Source: Iodobacter sp. BJB302 (lineage in GTDB: Bacteria; Pseudomonadota; Gammaproteobacteria; Burkholderiales; Chitinibacteraceae). Taken from it: DNA of 64,000 bases. Position 1 is the first letter of the stretch; every line of letters begins with the position of its first letter. The stretch lies in assembly GCF_002735645.1 (NCBI RefSeq), contig NZ_PDZG01000007.1:1-64000 (forward strand), written 5' to 3'. Under the pieces are notes generated by a model. The model was not told the DNA's origin, searched no databases, and saw only the letters and a list, made by a program, of their open reading frames with translations. Below are positions 11,512 through 25,601 of the stretch, in pieces. The position numbers were made by a program, and so were the translations under genes.

Positions 11512-12048
11512 CTAACTCTTCAGGCTCGAGGCGAGAGCGGTTAGCTTGCCGCGGACAGATGCGTCTACGACCAGATCACCTACCGTCACCTTCACGCCCC
11601 CGATGAGTTCCGGGTTAACGCTGACTTGGGCCGTGACCTTGCGGTGCAGCTGTTGGGATAAAGTTGCCGATAATTCAGCAACCTGGGTATCGGTCAAAGC
11701 AAAAGCAGATTCGATGCTGGCTTCAACTTCGCCTGCATCTGCTGCCTTGTACTCTTCAAATAGCTCTGCCACCGCCGGTAGGACGGTGAAGCGGCGATTT
11801 TCAAGTACAGCATCGATGAAGTTTTGTACTTCAGCGCTTTGCTGACCGCCCAATAATCCAAGCAACAGCTCCTTAACCTGAGCCACGGAAAACTTTGGAT
11901 TAGCTACTACTTCCAGCGCCAGCTCGTTGCCTGCAATCAGGGCGAGCTGAGCCAGCACATCAGACCATAAAGGTAAGGTGCCGGTTTCTTTGGCCAGACG
12001 AAAAATAGCTACGGCGTAGGGTCTTGCGACGGTAATGAGTTCTGCCAT
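11512..12048 (-). CDS. atpH: ATP synthase F1 delta subunit
   Basis: AtpH links the peripheral stalk (b subunits) to the top of F1. The 178-residue protein begins [19 protein letters not shown], the typical start, and ends with [19 protein letters not shown], the conserved C-terminal signature. It lies between atpF and atpA with 7- and 8-base gaps. Confidence 0.96.
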   Translation of the reverse strand: MAELITVARPYAVAIFRLAKETGTLPLWSDVLAQLALIAGNELALEVVANPKFSVAQVKELLLGLLGGQQSAEVQNFIDAVLENRRFTVLPAVAELFEEYKAADAGEVEASIESAFALTDTQVAELSATLSQQLHRKVTAQVSVNPELIGGVKVTVGDLVVDASVRGKLTALASSLKS

Positions 12049-12055
12049 GACGCTC

Positions 12056-12526
12056 TTACAGTTCCGCTTTGATGGATGCTAACAACTCGGCATGGGCATT
12101 TGCATCAACTTCGCGGCGCAGAATTTGTTCAGTACCTTGTAGTACCAAACCTGCTACCTGCTGACGCAAGGCTTCTTTTACCTGTTGAATTTGCTGGTCA
12201 ATTTCCGCTTGAGCGCCGGCAACAAGGCGTTCGCCCTCTGCCTTTGCATGGCCCTTGGCTTCTTCAACCAATTGCGCGCCACGCTTTTCAGCTTGCGCAA
12301 TGATTTCGGCTGCGTGCTGCTTTGCTTCGCGAAGCTTGTCAGCCGCTGCTTTCTCGGCCAGTTCAAGATCTTGCTTGGCACGATCAGCAGAAGCTAAACC
12401 GTCGGCGATACGCTTAGCACGCTCGTCCATAATCTGGGTCAGCGGAGGCCACACGAATTTCATCGTGAAGATGACCAAGATCGCAAATGTGATCATTTGG
12501 CCAAAAAGCGACAGATTAATATCCAC
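12056..12526 (-). CDS. atpF: ATP synthase F0 b subunit
   Basis: AtpF forms the peripheral stator stalk. The 156-residue protein has one N-terminal membrane helix (about residues 5-25), followed by a long charged, alanine-rich helix that dimerises. Only one b-type gene is present, so a homodimeric stalk is expected. Confidence 0.96.
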   Translation of the reverse strand: MDINLSLFGQMITFAILVIFTMKFVWPPLTQIMDERAKRIADGLASADRAKQDLELAEKAAADKLREAKQHAAEIIAQAEKRGAQLVEEAKGHAKAEGERLVAGAQAEIDQQIQQVKEALRQQVAGLVLQGTEQILRREVDANAHAELLASIKAEL

Positions 12527-12555
12527 GCTGATGTCCTCCTAAAAGACGGGCTAGA

Positions 12556-14092
<1,537 letters not shown>

Positions 14093-14120
14093 TACTTCAC
14101 CACTGGGGAAAAACCCCGCG

Positions 14121-14150
14121 ATTATACTGACCTGATTTGTGTTGCGTCAA
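14121..14150 (-). promoter_or_regulatory. Sigma-70-like promoter of the atp operon
   Basis: On the minus strand TTGACG (14145-14150) and a perfect TATAAT (14121-14126) are separated by 18 bases. They lie 29 bases before the atpI ATG. This is the best promoter match I found for any operon in the window. Confidence 0.75.
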
Positions 14151-14257
14151 TTTTACCTATTGATCTTTTTAGTAAAATTTACTTGTCATTCAATTTGTGC
14201 AAGAGTATTGGCGGGATAAGCTTTCGCCAAACTTGGTGCATTCTAGTCAGAACTTTG

Positions 14258-15079
14258 TTACATCTTGCTAAGCAAGCCATCCAATTGTTCCGGGCTGTTG
14301 TATTCGATTGTAATCCGGCCACTTCCCTGCTTTCCGGCCCTGATAGACACCCTGGCGCCTACCCTTGTTGATAATTCTGCGGCTAATTCAGAAAGCCGTG
14401 GGTCTGCTTGCTTTACTGGCTTTTCTGGTACGGCTTCTTGTTGTTTTTTGACCAAAGCCTCGGTTTCTCTTACCGACAAGCTCTTCAGAATGACCATCCT
14501 TGCCGTATCCAGCTGCAATAAATCATCCAAAGGCAGCAAGGCGCGAGCATGCCCCATACTTAGCTGATCGGCCATTAGCATCTTCCGCAGTGGCTCGGAC
14601 AAACTTAATAGTCTTAATAAGTTTGAAACGCTGGCGCGTGATTTGCCTACTGCTGTGGCTGCCGCTTCATGCGTCATGCCAAATTCTTCGATCAGGCGCG
14701 AAATGCCTAATGCTTCTTCAAGCGGATTTAAATTTTCACGCTGGATATTTTCAATCAGGGCCATTGCCAAAGCAGCTTCATCGGCAATTTCACGCACTAA
14801 TGCGGGTATTTCTACTAAGCCAGCTTTAATCGATGCACGCCAGCGGCGCTCCCCGGCAATAATTTCGTACTTGTCCAGCCCGATTGGCCGTACCAGCACA
14901 GGCTGCATCAGCCCTTGGGCACGAATCGAATCAGCAAGTTCCTCTAAAGCCGTTTCATCCATCTGCAAGCGGGGCTGATACTTACCCGGCTGCAAAGAAG
15001 TAATCGGCAAATTTTGCAAGGAATCCTGACTATCCCCCATCAGCGCATCTAAACCGCGTCCAAGTCCTTTCATTTTCAT
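14258..15079 (-). CDS. parB: Chromosome partitioning protein ParB (CTPase, parS binding)
   Basis: ParB binds parS, slides along DNA as a CTP-dependent clamp and loads the ParA/SMC segregation machinery. The 273-residue protein begins [15 protein letters not shown] (a typical ParA-contact N-terminus) and has the CTP-binding GERRWRA motif and the [14 protein letters not shown] motif. A helix-turn-helix follows ([21 protein letters not shown]), then a C-terminal dimerisation domain. Its ATG overlaps the parA stop by four bases (ATGA). Four candidate parS sites occur in the window. Confidence 0.96.
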   Translation of the reverse strand: MKMKGLGRGLDALMGDSQDSLQNLPITSLQPGKYQPRLQMDETALEELADSIRAQGLMQPVLVRPIGLDKYEIIAGERRWRASIKAGLVEIPALVREIADEAALAMALIENIQRENLNPLEEALGISRLIEEFGMTHEAAATAVGKSRASVSNLLRLLSLSEPLRKMLMADQLSMGHARALLPLDDLLQLDTARMVILKSLSVRETEALVKKQQEAVPEKPVKQADPRLSELAAELSTRVGARVSIRAGKQGSGRITIEYNSPEQLDGLLSKM

Positions 15080-15861
15080 GCTGTGGGAGTCTCTTCAAGC
15101 AGGTTGTGACGAGCCAGCAACTCTTCGGCAAGCTGAAGATACGCCAGTGCGCCTTTGGAGTTTTTGTCGTAGGACAAGATTGGGCGACCATAAGACGGCG
15201 CCTCAGCCAGACGAATATTGCGTGGAATAACCGTATGGTAAAGTTTACTGGTGTAATGCTTAATGAGCTGATCTGACACTTGCTGGGCCAAAGTTGAGCG
15301 CGGGTCAAACATGGTTCGCAAGAGGCCTTCGATTTCAATTTTACGATTCATCGATTGCTTTACGCGCTTTAGCGTATTCACCAGATCAGACAGGCCTTCC
15401 AGCGCGTAATACTCGCACTGCATCGGAATCAGTACCGCATCCGCAGCCACAAGACCATTCAGCGTAAGTAAGGTCAGAGCGGGCGGGCAATCTAAAATAA
15501 TGTAATCGTACTGATCAGCAACTTGCGCTAAAGCATCTTTCAGCCGCGACTCTCTGTGTTCCTGGTTGACCAGTTCAACTTCAGCACCCGCCAGATTGCG
15601 ATTAGCTGGCAGCACATCAATGCCAGCAGATTCTGAGCGCAAAATAATGTCCTGAATCGGTGTGGCGGCCAGCAAAAGGTTATAAACCGAGCTGCTTAAT
15701 TTTGCCTTATCAATCCCCACGCCCATAGTGGCATTGCCCTGCGGGTCCAGATCAACCAGCAGCACTTTTCTGCCAAGATGCGCCAGACTTGCAGCCAAAT
15801 TAACGGCTGTAGTGGTCTTACCTACTCCGCCTTTTTGATTGGCAATCGCCAGAATTTTCAT
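15076..15861 (-). CDS. parA: Chromosome partitioning ATPase ParA (Soj)
   Basis: ParA is a deviant-Walker ATPase that forms nucleoid-bound gradients to pull ParB-parS complexes apart. The 261-residue protein opens [20 protein letters not shown], with the deviant Walker A motif KGGVGKTT. The second signature is [17 protein letters not shown], and [11 protein letters not shown] is the Walker B-like strand. It lacks an N-terminal HTH, so it is the chromosomal short type. It is cotranscribed with mnmG, rsmG and parB. Confidence 0.96.
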   Translation of the reverse strand: MKILAIANQKGGVGKTTTAVNLAASLAHLGRKVLLVDLDPQGNATMGVGIDKAKLSSSVYNLLLAATPIQDIILRSESAGIDVLPANRNLAGAEVELVNQEHRESRLKDALAQVADQYDYIILDCPPALTLLTLNGLVAADAVLIPMQCEYYALEGLSDLVNTLKRVKQSMNRKIEIEGLLRTMFDPRSTLAQQVSDQLIKHYTSKLYHTVIPRNIRLAEAPSYGRPILSYDKNSKGALAYLQLAEELLARHNLLEETPTA

Positions 15862-15913
15862 TATTTAGCCCTTAAGTAGCCCAGCAAAATGGCGTGCGTC
15901 ACCCGCCATACGA

Positions 15914-16564
15914 TTACACCTTAACCACATGCACTAAATGGCGTTCTGCATCGATTCCCGGCACTTTTAAATGATCCACAGCCGTTACTTTTACTGTTTC
16001 TGGTAAGTGTGCAATTTCTTCAAAAGGGTAAACCCCTTTCAAAGCAGCCCACTCCCCTTCCGGCGCTAACAGGTGCTGAGTCAGTTTTACAAACTCGGCC
16101 AATTCAGCAAAAGCGCGTGAGGTAATAATCTGGAATGGCGCTTCTGGTTTATAAAGCTCTACACGCTCGGTAAGCACCGTAACATTGGTGAGTTTTAACT
16201 CAGCAATCACCTGACGCAAAAACGTCGTTTTTTTATGATTTGAATCGAGCAAAAACAACTGCCAGTCTGGCCGCACAATGGCCAATGGAATGCCTGGCGT
16301 ACCAAAACCCGAACCTACATCCAGAATACGAATCTTATCTTTAGCCTCGCCCTTAAAATGAGGCAAAGGCGCAAGTGAATCCAAAAGATGATGCGAAACC
16401 ATGCGCTCCGGCTCGCGAATTGCCGTCAGGCTGTAGGTTTTATTCCACTTCGCAATCAGCGCCACATAGGCCAGCAGGCTGACCGATTGTGCTGTTGATA
16501 AATCAATTTTTAGCTCGGCAAGGCCAGTGGCCAGCTCAGAAAACATGGAATCAGTAGCAGTCAT
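15914..16564 (-). CDS. rsmG: 16S rRNA m7G527 methyltransferase
   Basis: RsmG (GidB) uses S-adenosylmethionine to methylate G527 of 16S rRNA; loss gives low-level streptomycin resistance in other bacteria. The 216-residue protein contains the SAM-binding [16 protein letters not shown] and the upstream [21 protein letters not shown] motif. It overlaps the mnmG stop by four bases, the classic gidA-gidB arrangement. Confidence 0.96.
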   Translation of the reverse strand: MTATDSMFSELATGLAELKIDLSTAQSVSLLAYVALIAKWNKTYSLTAIREPERMVSHHLLDSLAPLPHFKGEAKDKIRILDVGSGFGTPGIPLAIVRPDWQLFLLDSNHKKTTFLRQVIAELKLTNVTVLTERVELYKPEAPFQIITSRAFAELAEFVKLTQHLLAPEGEWAALKGVYPFEEIAHLPETVKVTAVDHLKVPGIDAERHLVHVVKV

Positions 16565-18453
16565 TCTTTACCTTTTTCAAGCATTTGCTTTTTCTTTAAA
16601 TGAACCAGCATTAAAGCGATGGCCGCTGGGGTAATACCGGAAATTCTGGAGGCCTGGCCCATGGTTTCCGGCTTATGTTTAATCAGCTTTTGCTGCACTT
16701 CTTTGGATAAGCCCGATACATCGGTGAAATCCAGATCTGCGGGCAGCAGGAATTCTTCCAGATTATCGCGGTTAGCCACTTCAGATTGTTGCCGCTCGAT
16801 ATAACCCTGATATTTCAGCTGAATCTCTACCTGCTCGGCCACCAGTGGGTCTTCTACTGCAGGTTTGGCGATTTCCATAGTCATCAGGCTATCGTAAGAG
16901 ACCTGCGGGCGGCGTAGTAAATCGGCCAGCGTGTATTCACGCTCAATCGCTTTACCCAACACACGCTCTGCATCGCTTACCGCAAGAATACGTGGATTTA
17001 CCCATGTCGTGCGCAAGCGTTCCAATTCTAAATCAATTGCATCGCGTTTTTTGCAGAAAGCGTCCCACTGCGCATCGCCAATCAGGCCCAGCTCGCGGCC
17101 TTTTTCAGTCAGGCGTAAATCGGCATTATCTTCACGCAATTGCAGGCGGTATTCGGCGCGGCTGGTAAACATGCGGTAAGGCTCGGTCACCCCATTGGTC
17201 ACCAGATCATCGGCCAGCACGCCAAGGTATGCTTCATTGCGTTTTGGCGTCCACGCGTCTTTTTCACGCACATAGAGACCCGCATTTAAGCCTGCCAGCA
17301 AGCCTTGTGCGGCGGCTTCTTCGTAGCCTGTGGTGCCATTAATTTGCCCGGCAAAAAATAAACCGGCAATGCTTTTGGTTTCAAAGCTGGCTTTTAAATT
17401 ACGCGGATCGTAGTAATCGTATTCGATGGCGTAGCCCGGACGCAAAATATGCGCGTTTTCCATACCTGCAATCGAGCGCACGGCGGCCAGCTGAATATCA
17501 AACGGCAAGCTGGTTGAAATACCGTTTGGATAATATTCGTGTGTATCTAAGCCTTCTGGCTCTAAGAAAATCTGATGGCTGTCTTTGTCGGCAAAGCGAT
17601 TAATTTTATCTTCGATACTTGGGCAATAGCGCGGGCCAACACCTTCAATTTTGCCGGTAAACATCGGGCTGCGATCAAAACCGCTGCGAATAATCTCATG
17701 TGTTTTAAGATTGGTATGCGCCATCCAGCAAGGCAATTGCTTGGGGTGCATGCCCACATTACCGCGCACCGAAAACACCGGCTCTGGCGTATCCCCGTAT
17801 TGGGCTTCTAATACCGAGAAATCAATCGATCGGCCATCAATCCGTGGCGGCGTGCCGGTTTTCAGGCGGCCAACGGGTAGATTTAAATCGCGCAAGCGAG
17901 CAGCAAGCGTTACCGAAGCAGGATCCCCGGCACGGCCACCAACGTGGTTTTCCAAGCCGACGTGAATTTTACCAGAAAGGAAAGTTCCGGCAGTCAGCAC
18001 CACCGCACCTGCTTCAAAACGAATGCCGATTTGGGTAATCACACCCGTGACACGATCGCCATCTAAAGTCAGATCATCCACAGCCTGCTGGAATAAATCC
18101 AGATTCGGCTGGTTTTCCAGCATATGGCGCACCGCCGCTTTATAGCGAATACGGTCGGCCTGCGCGCGCGTGGCGCGAACTGCAGGGCCTTTGCTGGAAT
18201 TGAGCGTTTTAAACTGAATGCCGCCAAAATCGGTGGCCAGCGCCATTGCGCCGCCTAAAGCATCCACTTCTTTGACCAAATGCCCCTTGCCAATCCCGCC
18301 AATCGACGGGTTGCAGGACATCTGGCCAAGGGTTTCAATATTGTGCGTCAGCAGCAGGGTTTTGTTACCCATGCGGGCGGCCGCCAACGCAGCCTCAGTC
18401 CCGGCGTGTCCGCCGCCGACAACAATCACGTCGTATCGAGTAGGATAAAGCAT
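16561..18453 (-). CDS. mnmG: tRNA uridine-34 carboxymethylaminomethyl synthase, FAD subunit
   Basis: MnmG (GidA), with MnmE, installs the cmnm5 group at tRNA wobble uridines. The protein of about 630 residues has the FAD Rossmann motif [18 protein letters not shown] near the N-terminus, [22 protein letters not shown], and the conserved [12 protein letters not shown] and [14 protein letters not shown] segments. The C-terminal helical domain ends near [20 protein letters not shown] start at [15 protein letters not shown] (18453); an ATG 12 bases upstream is also possible. It heads the mnmG-rsmG-parA-parB run. Confidence 0.96.
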   Translation of the reverse strand: MLYPTRYDVIVVGGGHAGTEAALAAARMGNKTLLLTHNIETLGQMSCNPSIGGIGKGHLVKEVDALGGAMALATDFGGIQFKTLNSSKGPAVRATRAQADRIRYKAAVRHMLENQPNLDLFQQAVDDLTLDGDRVTGVITQIGIRFEAGAVVLTAGTFLSGKIHVGLENHVGGRAGDPASVTLAARLRDLNLPVGRLKTGTPPRIDGRSIDFSVLEAQYGDTPEPVFSVRGNVGMHPKQLPCWMAHTNLKTHEIIRSGFDRSPMFTGKIEGVGPRYCPSIEDKINRFADKDSHQIFLEPEGLDTHEYYPNGISTSLPFDIQLAAVRSIAGMENAHILRPGYAIEYDYYDPRNLKASFETKSIAGLFFAGQINGTTGYEEAAAQGLLAGLNAGLYVREKDAWTPKRNEAYLGVLADDLVTNGVTEPYRMFTSRAEYRLQLREDNADLRLTEKGRELGLIGDAQWDAFCKKRDAIDLELERLRTTWVNPRILAVSDAERVLGKAIEREYTLADLLRRPQVSYDSLMTMEIAKPAVEDPLVAEQVEIQLKYQGYIERQQSEVANRDNLEEFLLPADLDFTDVSGLSKEVQQKLIKHKPETMGQASRISGITPAAIALMLVHLKKKQMLEKGKE

Positions 18454-18600
18454 AGCGTTGAGCATCCAGCAAGCAAAGGGGCAAGATTTTACGCCGTATT
18501 AGCCCTGACGACTATCGCGAAGCGATGAGTGCCTGTGCAAAAACACCTCAGCACATTGAGGCAATACCCCGGAAGACGTTTCTGCCAGCACTTAAAACAC

Positions 18601-18626
18601 AAACGCCCCGATTTTACGGGGCGTTT
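18601..18626 (-). terminator. Perfect 10-bp hairpin, probable ppgK terminator
   Basis: AAACGCCCCG (18601-18610) pairs fully with CGGGGCGTTT (18617-18626) over a six-base loop. On the minus strand it is followed by a T-rich tract and lies about 130 bases after the ppgK stop. Its right arm overlaps a parS-like site. Confidence 0.6.
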
Positions 18627-18637
18627 CACGTGGAACA
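18622..18637. promoter_or_regulatory. parS-like site (15 of 16 match)
   Basis: CGTTTCACGTGGAACA. The reverse complement reads TGTTCCACGTGAAACG, one base from the canonical TGTTNCACGTGAAACA. It lies upstream of mnmG, 3.5 kb from parB. Confidence 0.65.
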
Positions 18638-18659
18638 ATTACAAGCCTAAAATCTGCCC

Positions 18660-18668
18660 TGTGGATAA
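18660..18668. promoter_or_regulatory. Single DnaA box upstream of mnmG
   Basis: TGTGGATAA is a perfect reverse-oriented TTATCCACA box. It is isolated here, unlike the cluster near 34.6 kb, and may simply contribute to mnmG regulation or occur by chance. Confidence 0.4.
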
Positions 18669-18753
18669 AGCACAATTAACTTCAACAAAGTAAATATTGG
18701 CTGCATATCATTTTGAATGAATATGCGCCTTTAGCACCACCACCGGCCAGTCT

Positions 18754-19530
18754 TTACAACACACCAAACTCACGAGCCGCCTCTAAAGCCGCCCCTACAA
18801 TACCCGCATCATTTTTAAGCTCTGCAGGCACCACAGGGAAACGTAAATCGGTAAGCTCCGGAATAAATTTCTCGTGCTTTTTGCTGATGCCTCCGCCAAT
18901 AATCAATAAATCAGGCGATAACAGTAATTGTAAATGCTGAACATATTCATTTAAACGCTGGCTGTATTCTTTCCATTTTAAATTTAAATCGTCTTTTACT
19001 TTTCCCGAACAGTATTTTTCGGCAATTTCATTATTTTTAAAAATCAAATGGCCGAATTCTGTATTGCTGATTAATTTACCATCAACAATTAAAGCGCTGC
19101 CAATACCTGTCCCTAAAGTAATAACCAGTACTTTGCCCGCCTTCCCTTTGGCAGCACCAAAAATCCCTTCAGCGAGGCCAGCCGCATCCGCGTCATTAAT
19201 AAGCTTTAAAGGTAAACCTGTCACCTGAGATAAAATATCCTGAGCTGGCGCATTAAGCCATGAAGCATCGACATTTGCCGCCGACAGGGTTACGCCGTTG
19301 TGCACAATGGCCGGGAAAGTACAGCCAATCGGGCCTTGCCAGTTAAACTGATCAACCAGCTGCTTAACTACAGCGCCCACGGCTTCTGGTGTGGCTGGCT
19401 GCGGGGTATCAATACGCACCCGCTCGCACAATAACTCTCCCGTTTCCACATTAACCGGAGCACCTTTAATTCCTGTACCGCCAATATCAATACCCAGAAC
19501 AATTTTTGCGGATGCTGTTTGCTCAGTCAT
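18754..19530 (-). CDS. ppgK: Polyphosphate glucokinase (ROK family)
   Basis: This kinase phosphorylates glucose to glucose-6-phosphate using polyphosphate and often ATP. The 258-residue protein opens with the ROK phosphate-binding motif [17 protein letters not shown]. It also contains [13 protein letters not shown] with the catalytic aspartate and the [16 protein letters not shown] strand. It lacks the CxCGxxGC zinc motif of longer ROK kinases, which matches the short polyphosphate-dependent group. It is monocistronic and probably provides cytoplasmic glucose phosphorylation beside the PTS encoded at 27-32 kb. Confidence 0.85.
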   Translation of the reverse strand: MTEQTASAKIVLGIDIGGTGIKGAPVNVETGELLCERVRIDTPQPATPEAVGAVVKQLVDQFNWQGPIGCTFPAIVHNGVTLSAANVDASWLNAPAQDILSQVTGLPLKLINDADAAGLAEGIFGAAKGKAGKVLVITLGTGIGSALIVDGKLISNTEFGHLIFKNNEIAEKYCSGKVKDDLNLKWKEYSQRLNEYVQHLQLLLSPDLLIIGGGISKKHEKFIPELTDLRFPVVPAELKNDAGIVGAALEAAREFGVL

Positions 19531-19595
19531 TTTTCACTCTTTTTTAGATCTGTTTATTTTAGCAGATGAATAAGAACAGAATTTCTATTCAAATA

Positions 19596-20183
19596 TTATT
19601 TAGATGATTTCAGCTCTAAAAGACGCTTTTTATCTTCTTCAGCCTTGGCTTTAATATTTTCAATATCCTTCTTTTTATTTCTGTTATCTTCCTCAATATC
19701 AAAAACTTCTTTTTGTACGGAAACCAAATCTGCAGCCAGATCAGCAGGCACAACACGATTTGCTTTTTTATGGCGGGCAATTTGTGTTTCTATCCGGGTT
19801 TTACGCGGAGTAGCATTTTGCATTCGGATTGCATTCGCCGCGATGGCAGATTCCACCACGCCTATCCGCCTGTCTCTGATGAGATCAATTTCTTCAGGCT
19901 TAGAAAAAGACTGCAGCAAAGCCCGGTCTTTTCTCTGCTGCTCTTTTTGCTGAGCCTGCTCATTTTGAATTTTATCTTTCTCTTCCCTGCTCAGCGCAGG
20001 AGCGGGCGTGGTCTTAACGATGCCGGATTTATTCAGCTCAGTCACACCGCTTGTGGGAGTGGTAACAGGCGGCTTATCACTGTATTGCACCCGTCCAGTC
20101 TCATCCACCCAGCGATAAAGCTTGGCAGAGGCGGAAGCAGTTAATAAAGCCAATATAAAAAAAGTACTAAGACCACGCAGCAT
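19596..20183 (-). CDS. DUF4124-type exported protein
   Basis: The 195-residue protein begins with a signal peptide (MLRGLSTFFILALLTASASA). This is followed by KLYRWVDETGRVQYSDKPP, the hallmark of the DUF4124 family, whose function is unknown. The remainder is a highly charged, lysine- and glutamate-rich region predicted to be coiled coil (about 65-190). It lies 12 bases downstream of pyrE on the same strand and may be cotranscribed; no functional link is evident. Confidence 0.75.
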   Translation of the reverse strand: MLRGLSTFFILALLTASASAKLYRWVDETGRVQYSDKPPVTTPTSGVTELNKSGIVKTTPAPALSREEKDKIQNEQAQQKEQQRKDRALLQSFSKPEEIDLIRDRRIGVVESAIAANAIRMQNATPRKTRIETQIARHKKANRVVPADLAADLVSVQKEVFDIEEDNRNKKKDIENIKAKAEEDKKRLLELKSSK

Positions 20184-20195
20184 CAGATAAACCTT

Positions 20196-20834
20196 TTAAA
20201 TTCCGTATTGATTACGGTAAGCACTTACTTTAGCCAGCTTCTCATCCATACCAGCCTGAGCACCCAAATATCCCAGTAAATCGTCCAGTGAGGCGATAGG
20301 AATCACTGGAATACCAAACTGTTGTTCTACTTCTTGTACTGCTGATAATGCCCCCTGGCCACGCTCCATACGATCCAGCGCAATCAGAACACCTGCTGGC
20401 TCTGCACCTGCAGCACGAATCATATTCACCGATTCACGCACGGATGTGCCTGCAGAAATCACATCATCGATAATCATCACACGGCCTTTAAGCGGCGCGC
20501 CGACTAACACACCGCCTTCACCATGATCTTTTGCTTCTTTGCGATTAAACACAAAGGGCACATTCCGGCCTTGAGCAGCTAAAGCAACGGCACTGGCCGA
20601 TGCCAGCACAATTCCTTTATAGGCGGGCCCGAATAACACATCAAACTCTACACCTGACGCTTGTACCGCCTGTGCATAAAATTGCGCCAGAGCGCCTACC
20701 GACGCGCCATCGCTAAATAAGCCCGCATTAAAAAAGTACGGCGATTGACGGCCAGCCTTAGTGATAAAATCTCCAAAACACAGCACATTTTGCTCTACAG
20801 CAAAAGAAATAAAGTCGCGGCGAAAATCACTCAT
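20196..20834 (-). CDS. pyrE: Orotate phosphoribosyltransferase
   Basis: PyrE joins orotate to PRPP to form OMP in pyrimidine synthesis. The 212-residue protein has the PRPP loop [17 protein letters not shown] at about 120-136 and the conserved [12 protein letters not shown] and [13 protein letters not shown] blocks. Length is typical of the proteobacterial form. It is divergent from the AP endonuclease gene with about 67 bases between, a compact two-way promoter region. Confidence 0.96.
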   Translation of the reverse strand: MSDFRRDFISFAVEQNVLCFGDFITKAGRQSPYFFNAGLFSDGASVGALAQFYAQAVQASGVEFDVLFGPAYKGIVLASASAVALAAQGRNVPFVFNRKEAKDHGEGGVLVGAPLKGRVMIIDDVISAGTSVRESVNMIRAAGAEPAGVLIALDRMERGQGALSAVQEVEQQFGIPVIPIASLDDLLGYLGAQAGMDEKLAKVSAYRNQYGI

Positions 20835-20901
20835 GCTGCATTTTCCTCATTTATTGATCTCAATAAAGCGAAGCATAACATTTCTTACAAAAGGACACCG
20901 A

Positions 20902-21678
20902 ATGCGCATTATCAGTGCTAATTTAAACGGCATTCGCTCAGCTGCAAATAAGGGCTTTTTTGAGTGGCTGGCAAAACAGGACGCCGATGTGGTGGCCTTG
21001 CAAGAACTTAAAGCACAAGAGGCTGATATTTCCCAGCAAATGAAAGAGCCTGCGGGGCTAAAAGGCTTTTTTCATTATGCAGAAAAGAAGGGTTATAGCG
21101 GCGTAGGCCTTTATTGCCGCCGCGAGCCTGATCGTGTCATTACCGGCCTTGGCATTGCCGATATCGATTTTGAAGGCCGTTATTTACAAGCCGATTTTGG
21201 CAATCTTTCGGTCGTTTCACTTTATCTGCCATCGGGCTCTTCATCAGAAGAGCGTCAGCAAGTGAAATTCTCCTTTCTGGAGCGCTTTCGCCCGCACTTA
21301 GAGCAACTGGCCGCCAGTGGCCGCGAAGTGGTTCTGCTTGGCGACTGGAATATCGCCCACAATGAGATTGATCTGAAAAACTGGAAAGGCAATCTGAAAA
21401 ACTCAGGTTTCTTGCCGGAAGAGCGCAGCTGGCTGGGTAAGCTATTTACCGAACTGAACTTTGTAGACGTCTGGCGCAAGCTTTACCCGGAAATCCCCGG
21501 TTATACATGGTGGAGCAACCGCGGCCAGGCCTATGCTAAAGATGTAGGCTGGCGCATCGACTACCACATTACCACCCCCGGTATTGCGGCCACGGCACAG
21601 AGTGCATCCATCTATAAGGATGAAAAATTCTCTGACCACGCACCGCTGATTGTGGATTACGACTACCAAGTTAGTTGA
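20902..21678 (+). CDS. Exonuclease III-family AP endonuclease
   Basis: This predicted AP endonuclease/3'-exonuclease acts in base excision repair. The 258-residue protein opens MRIISANLNGIRSAANKGFF and has LQELKAQE (metal-binding glutamate), GDWNIAHNEIDLKNWKGN and the C-terminal SDHAPLIVDYDY with the catalytic histidine. The ATG at 20902 has AAGGA seven bases upstream, which decides it against an extension back to 20761 that would run into pyrE antisense. It could be named xthA or exoA; I leave the symbol empty. Confidence 0.93.
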   Translation: MRIISANLNGIRSAANKGFFEWLAKQDADVVALQELKAQEADISQQMKEPAGLKGFFHYAEKKGYSGVGLYCRREPDRVITGLGIADIDFEGRYLQADFGNLSVVSLYLPSGSSSEERQQVKFSFLERFRPHLEQLAASGREVVLLGDWNIAHNEIDLKNWKGNLKNSGFLPEERSWLGKLFTELNFVDVWRKLYPEIPGYTWWSNRGQAYAKDVGWRIDYHITTPGIAATAQSASIYKDEKFSDHAPLIVDYDYQVS

Positions 21679-21689
21679 TACTTGCCACT

Positions 21690-21882
21690 AAACCCACACC
21701 TTTAACCACGGAGAGCACAGAGGACACGGAGTTTCACGGAGAAAATCAAAACTATTTAGCGAGATGCCAGCTTTAGGATGCAAATGTATTCATTCATAGA
21801 GAATGTAAACAAAAGCCAATTTATCGTAACTTAGTTTTCTCCGTGAAACTCCGTGTCCTCCGTGGTTCACGATTTAGGTTTT
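21690..21882. repeat. Dispersed palindromic repeat with an enlarged centre
   Basis: Left arm 21690-21745 (starting AAACCCACACCTTTAACCACG) and right arm 21835-21882 are reverse-complementary and match the family arms at 49.5 and 53.6 kb. Here about 90 unrelated bases separate the arms, whereas other copies have a tight centre. Confidence 0.85.
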
Positions 21883-21908
21883 TTCCATTCTTGCATCATT
21901 GCTGTACT

Positions 21909-23156
21909 TTAAAATTTGGGTGTTGATTTTTCTGAATTCCACGGTGCTACTTTAAACAGCAGCAGCATTCCCGGAATCGCCAGCGCGGTGCAAAGGAAGA
22001 AAAAACTAATCCAGCCCATTTGCTCAACCAGCCAGCCGGTGCTGGCATTGATAAAGGTGCGGGGCACTGCTGCTAGGCTGGTAAACAAGGCAAACTGGGT
22101 TGCGGTATAGCGCGGATCGGTGGTTCTGGCGATATAGGCCGTAAATGCAGCCGTTCCCAGCCCAACGCCCAGGGCTTCAAACGCAATCACCATGGCCAGC
22201 GCTACTTTATCTGCCCCCACGGTTGCCAGCCATGCAAAACCTAAAATGGATACAACCTGCACCACGCCAAATACCCACAGGGCGCGGTTAATGCCCAGCT
22301 TTAACATCCATACACCGCCCACAATACCGCCAAACACCGCAGGCCATAGCCCTGCATTTTTAGCGATCACGCCAATTTCTGTTTTACTAAAACCCAGCTC
22401 TAAATAAAACGGCGTAGCCAGTGCGGTGGCCATGCTGTCGCCTAATTTATATAAAAAGATAAAGGCCAGAATCCACATCGCATTCCGCCAGCCGTGGCGG
22501 GTCATAAACTCGTGGAAAGGCTCGACCACCGCTTCACGCAGTGTTTTAGGCGGGCGGACTAATTGTGGCTCGCTTACTAGGAGTGTCATCACAATACCCG
22601 GCAGCATAAACAAACCGGTAATCATAAACACCTGCGCCCACGGCAAATGATCAGCAAGAATCAGAGAAAACGCGCCGGGAATCAGGCTGGCAATGCGATA
22701 GGCATTCACGTGTACCGATGTACCAAGCCCCAATTCTTCATCACTTAAAATTTCACGACGATAAGCGTCGAGCACAATATCTTGGCTGGCGCTAAAGAAG
22801 GCTAAAGCCATGGCCAAGTAAGCAATCGACCATAAATCCAGCTTGGGGTTAAATAGGCCAAATGAGGCGATTAAAACCAGCAAGGCGACTTGGGTAAGCA
22901 GCATCCAGCCCCGCCGCCGCCCCAGCCCCGGCACCGCATAGCGGTCCAACAAAGGGGCCCAGATAAATTTCCATGTAAATGGAAATTGAATCAGAGCAAA
23001 AAAGCCAATCGCTTTTAAATTAACACCTTCGCTTTTTAACCACGCAGGGACTAAGTTAATCAGGATATACAGAGGTAAACCCGAGGCAAATCCGGTAAAC
23101 ACACAGATCAGCATGCGCCGGGAGAACAAGAGCGATTTCCAGTGAGTAGTAGTCAT
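21909..23156 (-). CDS. ampG: AmpG-like muropeptide permease (MFS)
   Basis: AmpG imports GlcNAc-anhydroMurNAc peptides from the periplasm for cell-wall recycling and, in some species, beta-lactamase induction. The 415-residue protein has about 12 membrane helices. It opens with a typical FTGFASGLPLYILINLVPAWL and carries LDRYAVPGLGRRRGWM between helices 2 and 3, SASQDIVLDAYRREIL in helix 4-5, and FLYKLGDSMATALATPFYLELGF at the start of the second half. It is monocistronic; substrate assignment rests on family likeness. Confidence 0.85.
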   Translation of the reverse strand: MTTTHWKSLLFSRRMLICVFTGFASGLPLYILINLVPAWLKSEGVNLKAIGFFALIQFPFTWKFIWAPLLDRYAVPGLGRRRGWMLLTQVALLVLIASFGLFNPKLDLWSIAYLAMALAFFSASQDIVLDAYRREILSDEELGLGTSVHVNAYRIASLIPGAFSLILADHLPWAQVFMITGLFMLPGIVMTLLVSEPQLVRPPKTLREAVVEPFHEFMTRHGWRNAMWILAFIFLYKLGDSMATALATPFYLELGFSKTEIGVIAKNAGLWPAVFGGIVGGVWMLKLGINRALWVFGVVQVVSILGFAWLATVGADKVALAMVIAFEALGVGLGTAAFTAYIARTTDPRYTATQFALFTSLAAVPRTFINASTGWLVEQMGWISFFFLCTALAIPGMLLLFKVAPWNSEKSTPKF

Positions 23157-25473
<2,317 letters not shown>

Positions 25474-25489
25474 ATTATTCAAGCCCCTC

Positions 25490-25524
25490 AAAAAACCCAT
25501 CGTCCTTAGGGCGATGGGTTTTTT
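25490..25524. terminator. Bidirectional terminator after fadH
   Basis: CCCATCG (25496-25502) pairs with CGATGGG (25512-25518), preceded by six A and followed by six T. It ends fadH and the convergent gene at 25602. Confidence 0.9.
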
Positions 25525-25601
25525 ATACACTTCAATATGAGAGTAAGGGCGTGGACACAGCCAATATTCAACAGCTGAGTAGTGAGCTAATTTAAATACA
25601 T